Positions 34,395-46,556 of a DNA stretch of 64,000 nt are shown piece by piece. Position 1 is the stretch's first letter. The number at the start of each line of letters is the position of its first letter. The DNA is taken from contig JAESUZ010005462.1 of the NCBI GenBank assembly GCA_017311185.1, forward strand, positions 4,402,001 through 4,466,000, written 5' to 3'. This DNA comes from Proteles cristata cristata. Taxonomy: Eukaryota > Chordata > Mammalia > Carnivora > Hyaenidae. The notes under the pieces were generated by a model. That model was not told the origin of the DNA, ran no database searches, and was given only the letters and a program-made list of their open reading frames with translations. A program made the position numbers and the translations under genes.

Positions 34395-35701
34395 ATTTGT
34401 ATATAGACATTATCAATCATATTAAGTACGATGATCAATAACAATATCATTGATCAAAGAAGTCAGGAATGCCAGAAATGACAATAAATTTGGTCTTCTA
34501 AAAGTTGAGACCCAAGCCAAGGCTGAAGAAAGATTTTGACAGAATTTTCAGGTCTACTCTCTAAGTTCAGTGCCTCCCTAAATAATGAGAGATAAAGGAT
34601 AGAGAATAGATTGGGGGACAGACCAGTAGATAGACACTTTAGTAATATCTTCTGAATTATCAAGGGGCCTCCTTTTTCAGATTCCTGAAATTTTGTGATT
34701 TCATCATGGGTTATAAATAGAAGGTATGTAAGGTCAAAGATAAAATACAAATCCATGAAATTCTGAATCATTGATATTAAATATATCTTGCAAAATAGTA
34801 GAAAGCAAGATAATTATGTAAAAACTAATGTTAGGAATTTTATGGCTAACTACCAGTTTCAGTGACTTTTATTTCCCTTCATTATGATAAAAAAATTGTT
34901 GTATAAATGTACACCTGGGTTTAGCTTTAAGATTTTAAATCTTCCCCATTTGGAAGCACTTCACAACAATCTTTTAAAAGTATTACTAATATGATTTGCT
35001 TGAAACTCTTGGCATTAGTTCCCAGAGAAAAATCAATTCTGGCTCATATGCTAAGAAGTAGTAGAGCTCTCTTAGTGTGTAGCCTGAAGAACTGATCAAG
35101 TATGAACTGATATATCTTAATTCTTTACATTTCAATGCTAGAGTTTGTCTAAGTTGCTACACACTCTCAGAAGGGAAAGATTTCAATACAAACTTTTTTA
35201 AAAATGTAATTTATTTCAAATCACATTAATAGGTGTTTTGAAATTCTTCCCCTAAAATCAATTGTTTAGTGCATTTTTTAATGTATCTCATCATGTGGGT
35301 ATCTCAATCGCTTCTCTAAAGGTGCTTAAATCTTGACCCTAGACCCATATATCTTTTATCAACATCTAATCAAACATAGGCTCTCATGCCAACCATAGAG
35401 TAAATCAAGTGTTTCCTTTCCCAATTAAAGGCCAAAATGAAATAGTGTCCAATACCCCAGCCCAGTTTACATATTATGTACCTTCACATCTTTTCAGATT
35501 CAAACTCCATGTCAGGCTTCAAGATGGTTTATAGTTAATGTTCTTATTAATAATTCTAAGATATTCTGCATATACTGTTATCAAAATCACAGGATGACTG
35601 TTTTTACAAAATAATAATGAGATGTCTCCAAAGAAAACATTCCTATGTGGAATAGCATAAAGTCTTCATGAAGTTTCTCTAATGGATACTTCCTCCATTT
35701 T
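34395..35701. other. unassigned DNA
   Basis: No gene supported. The 102-codon minus-strand frame at 34,463-34,771 has no recognisable domain. Confidence 0.4.
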
Positions 35702-35713
35702 AAGAATTTGGGC

Positions 35714-37408
35714 AATTCCTGGCCAACATCACAGAGAGGTAGGGGGATCCATACTTCCTGCATCTCTCAATCAAAGAAGAGTTTAAACCCCAAGCGAAAG
35801 GACTTTAAACCCCAAGAGTCTGCGGGGAAAAGAGATGGAGTCTCCCAGGAAGAAAATGGGAAAACCAGATGGCCCCATAGGTGCATGATTGTGAACTGGG
35901 GGAGATAAAATGGCTGCGGAGGCACGGAGGGGAGAGATCTCCTTCTGCATAGAGACAAAGGGAAGAGAAAGAGCAGCTGGCGAAGCATAGGACTGTATCT
36001 AGACAAGAAAAAAAACTCCAACCAGGACAGAGAGAGATCCCATCATCCCATCTCTAACTGCAGGGATTTCAGAGAGAGATACCATCTCTAACTGCAGGGC
36101 TTTCTTCGGACTGGGACTGGCTGCTCTGTTTGCACACCTGGGGAAGAGGGGAGTCACCTCCGGGTTTGGTGGTATGTCGGAGGCACAGTCTGCGACAGAA
36201 GGAACCAGTCCCTTCCCCTCAAGTGCTGCAGTACAGCCACGGGATCACATATCAGGCGGCATCATTAATTCACATGGAATGAGAGTTTAAAACTCAGCTA
36301 AGCATGGGACATAAGAGATGGTGGAGCAAAACATCCCGCCTCGCCTGCACCCAAAGCACAGTGAAAATTTATCCAAAGGAGTGATTTGGGACACCTGGTC
36401 CGTGAGAAAGGGGCTGGGGAGTTGTCATTTTTTCCCCAACAACCACTAAGTCCTGTAACAACCACTAAGGCCTGTCACAGGGATTGGTCAGTAGGGCCTA
36501 CAGTGGAGGCAGGAGCTGCCTACACCAAACCACGTCCCCCCTCCCCCCTAGCTGGGGAGCTGCTTATCTACTGGAGCTGGTTAGATGCTGTGGACCCAAA
36601 ATTGCAGCATTGCCTGGATTAAGTCTAGGTCAATTTTTGTTATTTAGATATACTCTCCCTTTTCTCCTTATCTCTTCCCTCCTCTAGGCTGGTTACCCTG
36701 GTTATTGGTTTGCTTAAACAGACATATTTAACCCATTCTCTTGATGCATGCTATACACCCCCTTCTTTTCTTTCCTTTCATTCTCTCTGAAATTATCAGG
36801 CCATATAGTTTCTCTGGGTAGCTTTGTCTTCATTTCTATTTCCTTGCCTCCTTCCATATGCTCCTTTCTCCCTCTCTGGATTAAGCCTTTTAGTCTCTCT
36901 GCCTGGTCAATGTTCATTTTCTCTTTCTCTCCACCCCTGTCATTTCTCTTTCTGTATGCTTTTTCATTAGCACTGCCTCCACTCTGTTCTTTACTTGTAG
37001 CTAGTGTTTCTGGTTTTATGTTTTCAGATTGTCTTTTGTTTTTTTGTGTGTATTTTTTGCTTTTGTCTGTTTGCTTGTTTATTTGTGCGTTTGCATGTTT
37101 CTGTTTCCTGTTTGTGTGTTTCCGTTTTCAAGGCTACTTCAAAGAACAAATGAAAACACATCTGGTGGAGGGTTCAAAACATCACTACGAGTAGGGAAAT
37201 AAAATAACCAAAGTCACAATGATGGAGAAAAAAACACTCTCCAAAAAACATCTCCTGAATGGCCAAGCCCTGGACAGTGTATGAGCCTCCTTGCAGGTGA
37301 AGAACACAGAAATATATTAATATTTGTACTTTAATATAATAGTACTTGCAAGTGAAGAGCACATAAAAAAAGCTTTTAAAACTTACAAGGGACCAAAAAC
37401 TAGCTAAA
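35714..37408 (+). promoter_or_regulatory. L1 5' UTR, distinct lineage
   Basis: Moderately GC-rich leader, with a C/T-rich second half at 36,640-37,130. It holds two short internal duplications: CCATCTCTAACTGCAGGG (near 36,047 and 36,081) and CAACAACCACTAAGTCCTGT / CAACCACTAAGGCCTGTCAC (near 36,438). Function as a promoter is inferred only from its position. Confidence 0.5.
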
Positions 37409-37810
37409 ATGATGAAACAGAAGAATTATCTTCAAAAGAAATTCCAGGAAGAAATGACAGCTAAAGAATTGATCAAAACAGATATAAACAAAACAGATAT
37501 AATAGTCATAAAATTAATCGCTGGGCTTGAAAGAAGCAGAAGACATCAGAGACTCCATTGCTACAGAGATCAAGGATCTTAAAAATAGTCATGATGAATT
37601 AAAAAATGCTATAAATGAGATGCAAAATAAAATAGAGGTAGCCACAATGCTAATTGAAAGGGCCAAGGGGAGAAGAGGTGAATTAGAAGATGAAATTATG
37701 GAAAAAGAGGAAGGTGAGAAAAAGAGAGATAAAATGATCCAGGAACATGAAAGGAGAATTCGAGAATTGAGTGATACAATCAAACAGAACAATATCCATA
37801 TCATAGGAAT

Positions 37811-37841
37811 AGAAGAAGATGAAGAAGGAGGAGGAGGAGGA

Positions 37842-37894
<53 letters not shown>

Positions 37895-37933
37895 AAAGAA
37901 AGAGAAGAAAGACAGAAAAGAAAGAAAGAAAGA
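37811..37933. repeat. (GAAA)n / (GGA)n purine tract in L1 ORF1
   Basis: GAAGAA and GGAGGAGG units, then about 20 copies of GAAA, ending in AAAGAAAGAAAG. It lies at the acidic/basic A-rich part of ORF1 that is also A/G-rich in sister elements, so it probably grew from a native purine stretch. Confidence 0.95.
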
Positions 37934-37987
37934 GGCTGAAGGGGTACTTGAACAAATCAAATGCTGAGAAATTCCCCAACCTGGGGA

Positions 37988-38101
37988 AGGAAACAGACAT
38001 TGAATTCCAAGAAGCATAGAGAACTCCCATCACATGTAACTTGAAGGAAACAGACATTGAATTCCAAGAGGCATAGAGAGCTCCCTTCACATGTAACTTG
38101 A
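37988..38101 (+). repeat. 57-bp tandem duplication in L1 ORF1
   Basis: GGAAACAGACATTGAATTCC... is followed by AAGCATAGAGAACTCCC..., then the same block repeats with few changes (AGAAGC to AGAGGC; AACTCCCAT to GCTCCCTT). The sister element at 11,790-11,870 has the block once. The unit is 19 codons, so the duplication keeps the frame. Confidence 0.88.
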
Positions 38102-40077
38102 ATCGATCTTCTGCAAGACATATCATATTGAAACTGGCAAAATACAAGGATAAAGAGAGAATTCTGATAGCAGTGAGGGATAAACAGGCCTTAACATACA
38201 AAGCTGAGACATGTAAGGGTAGTAGCAGACCTATCTACCGAAACATGGCATGCCAGAAAGGAATGGCAGAAAATCTTCAATGTGATGAACAAGAAAATTA
38301 TGCAGCCAAGAATCCTTTATCTATTAGGCCTGTCATTCGGAATAGAAGGAGAGATAAAGGTTTTCCCAAACATACAATAAATGAAGGAATTCATCACCAC
38401 TAAACCAGCCCTACAAGAGATCCTTAGAGGGACTCTATGAGGGGAATATTGCAATGAATACAAAGTTCCAGAGAATCACTACATGCATGAATCCTACAGA
38501 GGACACAATAACTCTAAGCCCATATTTTTCAACAGTAACACTGAACGTAAATGTACTAAATCCTCCAATCAAAAGACATAGGGTATCAGAATGGATTTGA
38601 AAAGTATCCATCTATTTGCTATCTACAGTAGACTCATTTTCAACTTGAGGACACTTTCAGATTGAAAGTGAGGGGATGGAGAACTATTATGCTATTGAAA
38701 GTTAAAAGAAAGATGGAGTAGCAATACTTATATCAGACAAACTAGACTTTAGAGTATAGGCTGTAACAAGAAACATTATATAATAGATATAATAGAAGGA
38801 CATTATATAATAATTTCAAGGTCTATCCATCAGGAAGAGCTAACAATTATAAATGCCTACCCACCGAATTCAGGAACACCCAAATATATAAAACAATTAT
38901 TATAAACATAAGCAATCTTATTGATAAGAATGTGCTAATGGCAGGGGACTTTAATACTTCACTTACAGCAATGGATGGATCAACTAGACAGAAAATCATT
39001 AAAGAAACAATGACCCCGAATGACACATTAGACCAAATGGACTTGACAGATATATTTAGAACTCTACATCCCAAAGCAGTGAGATTCACTTTCTTCTCAG
39101 TGCGCATGGTGCACTCTCCAAGATCTATCACATACTGGGTCACAAAGCAGCCCTCAATAAATATAAAAGTATTGAGATCATACCATGCACACTTGCAGAT
39201 CACAATGCTATGAAACTTGAAATCAACCACAGGAAAAAGTCTGGAAAACCTCCAAAAGCATGGAGATTAAAGAACATCTTACTAAAGAATGAGTTGGTAA
39301 ACCATGCAATTAGAGAAGAAATTAAACAATATTCAGAAACAAATGAAAATACAACAATCCAAATCCTTTGGGATGCAGCAAAGGAAGTCCTAAGAGGAAA
39401 ATACTTTGGAATCCAGGCCTATCTCAAGAAACAAGAAAAATCAAAGTACAAAATCTAACAGCATATCCAAAGGAACTAGAAGCAGAATACCAAAGACACC
39501 CCAAACCCAGCAGAAGAAGAGAAATAATAAAGATCAGGGCAGATATAAACAATATAGAATAAAAGAAAAAACTCAGTAGAACAGATCAATGAAACCAAGA
39601 GTTGTTTTTTTATGTTTCTTTGAAAAAGTAAACAAAATTGACAAACCTCTAGCCAGCCTTCTCAAAAAGAAAAGAGAGAGCACCCAAATAGACAAAATCA
39701 TGAATAAAAATGGATTTATTACAACCAATCCCTCAGAAATACAAGCAATTATAAGGGAATACTATAAAAAATTATATGTCAACAAACTGGGCAACCTAGA
39801 AGAAATGGACAAATTCCTAAATACACACTCACTACCAAAACTCAAACCGTAAGAAATAGAAAATCTGAACAGACCCATAACCAGTAAAGAAATGGAATCA
39901 GTTATCAGAAATTTCCCAACAAATAAGGCTTCCCTGAGGAATTCTACCAGACATTTAAAACAGAGTTAATACTCATTATTCTAAGCTGCTTGAAAAAATA
40001 GAAATGGTAGGAAACCTTCCGGACTCATTCTATAAAGCCAGCATCACTTTGATTCCCCAACCAGACAGAGACCCAGT

Positions 40078-40102
40078 AAAAAAAAAAAAAAAAAAAAAAA
40101 AA
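40078..40102 (+). repeat. pure A-run inside L1 ORF2
   Basis: About 24 consecutive A residues at a position where sister copies have AAAAAAGAG (24,771-24,781). No TSD or SINE body adjoins it, so this looks like slippage growth, not an inserted tail. Confidence 0.9.
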
Positions 40103-40684
40103 CGAGAGAGAGAACTACAGGCCAATATCCCTGATGAAATTTGATGCAAATTTTCTCAACAAGATACTACCAAATTGAATTCAACAGCATATAAAAAGAA
40201 TTATCCACCATTATCAAATAGGATTCATTCCTGGTTTGCAGGGCTGGTTCAATATTCACAATTCAATCAATGTGATATATCACATTAACAAAAGAAAAGA
40301 ACTGTATGATCCTGTCAATAGATCCAGAAAAAGCATTTGACAAAATATGGCATCCTTTCTTAAAAAAAACCCCGAGAAAGTTGGGATAAAAGGAACATAC
40401 TTAAACATCATAAAAGCCATTTATGAAAATCCCACAGGTAATATCATCCTTAATGGGGAAAATCCAAGAGTTTTCCCCTTGAGATCACGAATATGACAGG
40501 AATGTCCACTCTTACCACTGTTGTTTAACATAGTATTGGAGGTCCTAGCATCCGCATTCAGACAACAAAAGGAATTATAAGGCATTAGAATCGGCAAAGA
40601 TAAAGTCAATTTTCACTTTTCACAGACAACATAATATTCTACATGGAAAACCTAACAAACTCCACCTAAAGACTGCTAGAACTA

Positions 40685-40894
40685 GGGGCGCCTGGGTGGC
40701 TCAGTCGGTTAAGCACCCGACTTCAGCTCAGTTCATGATCTCACGGTTTGTGGGCTCGAGCCCAACATCAGGCTCTGTGCTGACAGCTCAGAGCCTGTTT
40801 CAGATTCTGTGTCTCCCTCTCTCTCTACCCCTTCCCCACTCATTCTCTGTCTCTCAAAACTGAATAAATGCTAAAAAATAAACAAAAATAAAAA
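40685..40894 (+). mobile_element. CAN-SINE in L1 ORF2, plus strand
   Basis: Well-preserved head GGGGCGCCTGGGTGGCTCAG, body, CT-rich stretch and A-rich tail. TSD AAGACTGCTAGAACTA (40,669-40,684) against AAGACTGCTAGAATTA (40,895-40,910). Close to consensus, hence relatively young. Confidence 0.97.
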
Positions 40895-42793
40895 AAGACT
40901 GCTAGAATTAATACATGAATTCAGAAGAGTTGCAGGTACTAAATCAATGTCCAAAAGCAGTTGCATTTTTATACACCAATAATGAAGCAACAGAAACAGA
41001 AATCAAGAAACTGATCCCATTCACAATTATACCAAAACCCATTAAATAGCTAGGAATAAACCTAATCAAAGATGTAAAAAAATCTGTATGATGAAAACTA
41101 TAGATAACTTATGAAGGAAATTGAAGAAGATGCAAAGAAATGGAAAAACATTCCATGCTTATGGATGGGAAGAATAAATGTTATCAAAATGTCAATAGTA
41201 CCCAAAGCAATCTACACATTCAATGAATCCCAGTCAAAATTGCCCCAGCATTCTTCTCAAAGCTAGAGAAAACAATCCTAAAATTTGTATGGAACCACAA
41301 AAGACCCTACATAGCCAAAGTAAATGGGAGACATCACAATCTGCAACTTTAGCCTCTACTACAATGCTGTAATCATCAAGACATTATGGCACTGGCACAA
41401 AGACATATGGACCAATGTAATAAAATAGAGAACTCAGAATTGAACCCATAAATGGATGGTCAATCCATCTTTGACAAAGCAGGAAAGAGTATCTAATGGA
41501 ATAAAGACAGAACTCTTTAACAGATGGTGCTGGGAGAACTGGACAGCAACATGCAGAATGAAACTAGACCACTTTCTTACACCATACACAAAAATAAACC
41601 CAAAATGGATGAAGGACCTTAATGTGAGACAGGAAACCATCAAAACCATAGAGGAGAAAGCAGGAAACGATCTCTTTGACCTCAGCCACAGCAATTTCTT
41701 ACTCGACACATCCCAAAAGGCAAGGGAAATAAAAGCAAAAATGAACTATTGGGACTTCATCAAGATAAAAAGTTTCTGTACTTCAGAGGAAACAATCAAC
41801 CAAACTAATAGGCAACCGATGGAATGGGAAATCATAGTTACAAATGACATATCGAATAAAGGGCGAGTATCCAAAATCTATGAGGAACTCATCAAACTCC
41901 ACACCCTAAAAATAAATAATCCAGTGAAGAAATGAGCAGAAGACATGAACAGACACTTCTCCAAAGAGGACATCCAGATGGCCAACAGACACACGAAACG
42001 ATGCTCAACGTTCCTCATCATCAGGGAAACGCAGATCAAAACCACACTGAGATATCACCTGACGCTGGTCAGAGAGGCTAAAATGAACAAATCAGGAGAC
42101 TATAGATGCTGGTAAGGATGTGGAAATATGGAAACCCTCTTGCACTGTTGGTGGGAATGTAAACTGGTTCACCGCTCAGGAAAAGAGTTTGGAGGTTCCT
42201 CAAAAAATTAACAATAGAACTCCCCTATGACCCAGCAATAACACTGCTAGGAATTTACCTAAGGTATATAGGAGTACTGAAGCATAGGGGCACATGTACC
42301 CCAATGTTTATAGCAGCACTTTCAACAATAGTCAAAATCATGGAAGGAGCCTAAATGTCCATCAACTGATGAATGGATAAAGAAGATTTGGTTTATACAT
42401 ACAATGGACTACTACTTGGCAATGAGAAAGAATAAAGTCTGGTCATTTACAGCAATGTGGATGGAACAGGAAAGTATTATGCTAAGTAAAATAAGTCAGG
42501 CAGAGAAAGACAGACCATATGTTTTCACTAATAAGTAGATTTTGAGAAACTTAACAGAAAACCATGGGGGGAGGGGAAGGTGACAGTAAAAGTTACAGAC
42601 AGGGAGGGAGACAAACCATGTGAGAGTCTTATTAAATACTGAGAACAAACTGAGGTTTGATGTGGAGTGGGGGAGAGGGGAAAGTGGATGATGGCCATTG
42701 AGGAGAGCACTTGTTAGAATGAGCACTGGGTATTGTATAGAAACCAATTTGACAATAAATTATATTAAAAAATAAAAATAAAAGAATTAGGGC

Positions 42794-43374
42794 TTACTTA
42801 GAGCAACAAGAAGTTGATGGTATTATTTGATTGAAAAATTTGCAGAATAATTAGGGGAGATAACACAATACAACCTGTTATCTTCAGATTATATAGGTAA
42901 AGGTTCACATTTAGGCCTGTCATTACTCTAAAACTTTAAGCCACAGAGGTATTGATAAACATCTTGGCTAAAATGAGAGTATTTAACAATTTAACTAAAC
43001 ATGTTCAGTGGATTTTACTGCACAGATTAATGTATAAAAATTATACTCAATGGGGATGAATGTTAGACGTTTATATTCTCTAATAAATACTGACATTACA
43101 AATTTGACAGTCAGTGCCCAATATTTTAAATACTAATGAATTATATCTTTCCAGACAACCAACAGTGACTGACTGTAGAGGGAAAAGTCATACTAGAAAT
43201 TGAGCAGGCCCTGAAAGAATGCAATTATTGCTGTGCTTTGGGAATTGGCACAAATAAACTCTAAAGGAATTTAGGCAGCACATAGTAACTCTTTCTTTGT
43301 TTATTGTATTTTCTTAAAAATTTGTTGTATTGAAATCACATTGCATTCCTTGACACCTTTTTTGAGAAACATTT
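42794..43374. other. unassigned DNA
   Basis: AT-rich. No gene or recognised repeat. Confidence 0.4.
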
Positions 43375-43925
43375 GGTTTGTGTTTGTTTGTTTTTTATTG
43401 AAGCATAATATACAATGGTATATTAGCTTCAGCTGTACAACATATTGATTCAACAATTCTATACATTACTAAATGCTTACCATAAATATAGTCACCATCT
43501 GTCATCATACAATGTTGTTACAATATTATTTATATTCCTTATGCTGTACTTTTTATATTCTTGACTTATTTATTTTGTAACTGGATGTTTGTACCTCTTA
43601 ATCCCCTTTACTTATTTCACCCATCCCTTCTCCCACCTCTCCTCTGGCAACTACCAATTTTTCACTGTATTTTTTTTTTAATGTTTTCTTAATTTATTTA
43701 TTTCTAGGAGAGAGAGAGAGACAGCGTGAGCAGGGGAGGGTCAGAGAGAGAGGGAGTCACAGGTTGAAACAGGCTCCAGGCTCTGAGCTGGCAGTCAGCA
43801 CAGAGCCCGACGCGGGGCTCGAACCCACGAACTGCGAGATCATGACCTAAGCGAAAGTCGGACGCTTAACCGACTAAGCCACCCAGGTGCCCCTCACTGT
43901 ATTTAAGAATCTGATTTATTAATGA
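43375..43925 (-). mobile_element. ancient L1 3' end, minus strand, split by a SINE
   Basis: Antisense old L1 3' UTR (TTATTGAAGCATAATATACA; TCCCACCTCTCCTCTGGCAA; CACTGTATTTAAGAATCTG), interrupted by the SINE at 43,673-43,893. No coding sequence remains. Confidence 0.72.
43673..43893 (-). mobile_element. CAN-SINE, minus strand
   Basis: T-run, TTTATTTATTTCTAGGAGAG, CTCCAGGCTCTGAGCTGGCA, CCCGACGCGGGGCTCGAACC and head GCCACCCAGGTGCCCC. TSD TCACTGTATTT at 43,662-43,672 and 43,894-43,904. Retained CpGs suggest a young copy. Confidence 0.97.
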
Positions 43926-44560
43926 AAATAGCATTAAACTACCGCATTGTTTATCTATGCATTGCAAAAACATATTGCTCCATGATATGAAGAAGTAGAG
44001 GGAGAAATCTTGCTCCTTATTTCAATTTTCATCCGTCTTGTGAAAGGTAATATTGTGCAATCCTAAAAGGTATGGTAGGTTATACTAATGCACTCAATTA
44101 TTTGTGTCTTCCTATTAGAGTATGACATATTCCTACTGATTGCCACAGAACTTTCAGTGTCCCTTATGGGAGGAAGACATGTAGCCACTCTTAATTCTCA
44201 GATGTGGCCATGTGGCTTGTTTAGGACAATGGAATATGGCATACACTGTAACTAATGTGATATTTAAGAGCCATTTTAGGATTCAACTATGACTCTTTTT
44301 CCATCTTTCATGAGAATGTATGTTCTACATGAAGGTTATTCCTCAAATTTATATCTTGGAATTAAAACACAAAGCTAACATAGTGTAAGAAATACATCTC
44401 TGGTGTTTAAATTTGGACATTGTACCTGCAGCATAAATTAAAAGAGATGAATACACTAGACAATGAAGCTAAAAATGAGAAGCCCACACAATAAGGATGG
44501 CAGTTTAGAAAGACAGGAGTGTTGAATACCTTGTTCCAACTTTGAACCATCTACCCTTAG
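43926..44560. other. unassigned DNA
   Basis: No gene seen. 44,150-44,420 may be an old interspersed repeat (GGCCATGTGGCTTGTTTAGG), family not named. Confidence 0.35.
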
Positions 44561-44577
44561 AAATTTCAATATACGAG

Positions 44578-44789
44578 GGGCACCTGGGTTGGTCAGTCGG
44601 TTAAGCATCCAACTTCTGCTCAGGTCATGACCTCATGGTTCATGGGTTCAAGCCCCGCGTCGGGCTTTGTGCTGACAGCTCAGAGCCTGGACCCTGTCTT
44701 CAGATTCTCTGTCTCCCTCTCTCTGACTCCCCTGCTCACGCTGTCTCTCTTCTCTCTCAAAAATAAATAAAAACATCAAAAATTAAAAA
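44578..44789 (+). mobile_element. CAN-SINE, plus strand
   Basis: Head GGGCACCTGGGTTGGTCAG, body and an A-rich tail. Perfect TSD AAATTTCAATATACGAG at 44,561-44,577 and 44,790-44,806. Confidence 0.97.
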
Positions 44790-44806
44790 AAATTTCAATA
44801 TACGAG

Positions 44807-45541
44807 ACAACTAAATGTCATTAGTGTTTCAACTTTGTTAGTGAAGCCTGTTTTAATTGAGTTAGAGTTTTCCTAAATGATATGGTGTTTATCCTTTCCC
44901 CCTGCTTTTTTTGTTACAGTATAAGGAGAGTCATCCTCCTCCTGTATGTGCTAGGTTCTCTCTTCTTCCATTCTCAGGGCTGTTTCTTCATCATTTGTCA
45001 TCTCTCTCTGTACTGGTTCCTTCCACTTGCATTTGAGTGTGATCAGGTACTGTATCTTTCTGGAAGTCTGTATTGACCTGACAACATTTGCCTGATTATT
45101 AGTCTGCATTTGGCTGCCTACCTATAAGCATCTCCAGTGTGCTATGGGTAACTCGGTCCTAACACCTAACTTTTGAGTATTCTAACACCTGTACTTTACC
45201 CTAATTGTCTGTTTTCTTGCCTGTTTTCTCTATTATATTTAGGTTTTTAACTATCTACTCATGATTATTAAAGTGACACACATTCAGAGAAAATTTGGAA
45301 TATTTAGGAAATCATACTTTTTTATTCATAGCACCAGAAAATTATTAGAAACAAAATTGGAACTCAATAAATGCTTTTTGCACAAATTAAGGAAGAAGGG
45401 TAAGAAATATTTAGTACTAGTATAGAGTGTGTACAGTTTGTAAGTAATGGAGATTAGGTTGGAATTATAGGTTGTGGTCTGATCATACAGAAGTTTGAAA
45501 TTCATATTAATTGTTAGTTCTTCTCTTTGTAGGCAATGGAA
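44807..45541. other. unassigned DNA
   Basis: No gene seen. The 64-codon frame at 44,882-45,076 has no recognisable domain. Confidence 0.4.
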
Positions 45542-45543
45542 TA

Positions 45544-46102
45544 CAATTGGCCCTTCAGCTATGTAGGGGTTGAGGCACTGAACTCATGTGTAATCCAAAC
45601 TCCATATATGTCTTTTGACTTCCTCCAAACTTAACTGTTAATAGGCTTGACTATAAAGTTGACTAGAAGACTTCCTGATAACATAAACAGTAAGTACATA
45701 TTTTGTATGTTATATCTATTATATTCTATATTCCCACAATAAGGTAACCTAGAAAAAAAGAAAATGTTATTAAGAAAATCATATGGAAGTGGGCACCTGG
45801 ATGGCTCAGTCAGTTAAGTGTCTGATTTTGACTCAGGTTATGATTTCATGGTCTGTGAGTTTGAGCCCCATGTCTGGCTCTGTGCTGACAGCTCAGAACC
45901 CAGAACCTTTTTCAGATTCTCTGTCTCTCTTTCTCTCTGTTCCTCCCTCCCTCTCTCTCTCTCTCAAAAGTAAACATTAGATTTTTTTTTAGAAAAATTC
46001 ATAAGGAAGAGAAAATACATTTATAGTACTAGACTGTATATATAAAAAAAACATGTATAAATGCATCCACAGAGTTTAAATCTGTCATTCAAGGGTCAAC
46101 TG
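45544..46102. mobile_element. Tigger-like (pogo/TcMar) MITE, split by a SINE
   Basis: Non-autonomous DNA transposon with terminal inverted repeats CAATTGGCCCTTCAGC (left) and the complement of GTCATTCAAGGGTCAACTG (right), flanked by TA at 45,542-45,543 and 46,103-46,104. The internal AACATAAACAGTAAGTACAT and AAAATGTTATTAAGAAAATC are familiar from mammalian Tigger-derived MITEs. No transposase is encoded. A SINE sits at 45,790-45,990. Confidence 0.85.
45790..45990 (+). mobile_element. CAN-SINE inside the MITE
   Basis: Head GGGCACCTGGATGGCTCAG, body and CT-rich tail. TSD AGAAAATCATATGGAAG (45,773-45,789) against AGAAAAATTCATAAGGAAG (45,991-46,009). Confidence 0.94.
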
Positions 46103-46322
46103 TACTATAAAAATATTTTGAGCAAGAAGAAGCATAATTCACCCTGCATTTTAGAAAGAATGTTGATGACATAAAAGATATGGATGGGAAAAGATAGACT
46201 GAATACCGTGATTATATCAAGCCTAATAAATGTCAGGCTGAGACATTAATTACCTGAACTAAGGAAACAACAGTATAGATAAAAAAGATATGATATTAGG
46301 TGGGTTTAAGAAATAGAATTGA

Positions 46323-46541
46323 GGGCTGCCTGGATGGCCCAGTTGGTTAAGCATCCAACTCTTGGTTTGGACTCAGGTCATGAACTCCAGGTGTGTGATT
46401 TTGAGCTCTGCATCCAGCTCTGAGCTGGTAGTGTGGAGACTGCTTGGGATTCTCTCTCTCCCTCTCTCTCTGCCCCTTCCCTCCTTGTTCTCTCTTACTC
46501 TTTCCCAAAAGAAGTAAATAAACTTAAAAAAAATTTTTTTA
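46323..46541 (+). mobile_element. older-type CAN-SINE, plus strand
   Basis: Head GGGCTGCCTGGATGGCCCAG, then CATCCAACTCTTGGTTTGG (older subfamily wording, like 34,274), CT-rich stretch and A-rich tail. TSD AAGAAATAGAATTGA (46,308-46,322) against AAGAAGTAAAGTTGA (46,542-46,556). Confidence 0.93.
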
Positions 46542-46556
46542 AAGAAGTAAAGTTGA

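Larger units (their letters stand above)
37409..38403 (+). pseudogene. L1 ORF1 remnant with microsatellite expansion
   Basis: Starts near MMKQKNYLQKKFQEEM and continues into coiled-coil text (RDSIATEIKDLKNSHDELKN at 37,527-). It then hits a purine repeat (37,811-37,933) that adds a KE-rich low-complexity stretch, a 57-bp tandem duplication (37,988-38,101) and the C-terminal domain (LKLAKYKDKERILIAVRDKQ) ending at 38,403. Frameshifts near 37,530 and after the repeat disable it. Confidence 0.85.
38510..42480 (+). pseudogene. L1 ORF2 remnant
   Basis: Endonuclease text at 38,932-39,213 (LMAGDFNTSLTAMDGSTRQK) is readable. The linker/RT start is at 39,589-39,852 ([20 protein letters not shown]), RT pieces at 40,000-40,680, and the C-terminal part at 41,456-41,935 and 42,000-42,350. 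It is disabled by stops and frameshifts, a 24-base A-run at 40,078 and a SINE at 40,685-40,894. Confidence 0.9.
35714..42781 (+). mobile_element. full-length L1 (dead) with a distinct 5' UTR, plus strand
   Basis: About 7.07 kb including one SINE. TSD AAGAATTTGGGC (35,702-35,713) against AAGAATTAGGGC (42,782-42,793). The order is 5' UTR (to ~37,400), ORF1, ORF2, 3' UTR and an A-rich tail. The 5' UTR does not resemble the AAGATGGCGGAG type at 14.2, 19.2 and 63.3 kb, which points to a different L1 lineage. Both ORFs are broken. It has acquired a GAAA expansion and a 57-bp tandem duplication in ORF1, and a pure A-run in ORF2. Confidence 0.87.

Noticed and set aside
37527..38201. 146-codon Lys/Glu-rich frame and antisense Ser/Phe-rich frames
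   Set aside because: Sense part is L1 ORF1 extended by a GAAA repeat; the antisense frames mirror it.
40685..40760. tRNA-like sequences with A/B-box-like blocks (here and at every SINE head)
   Set aside because: They are tRNA-derived SINE heads with decayed stems, not tRNA genes.
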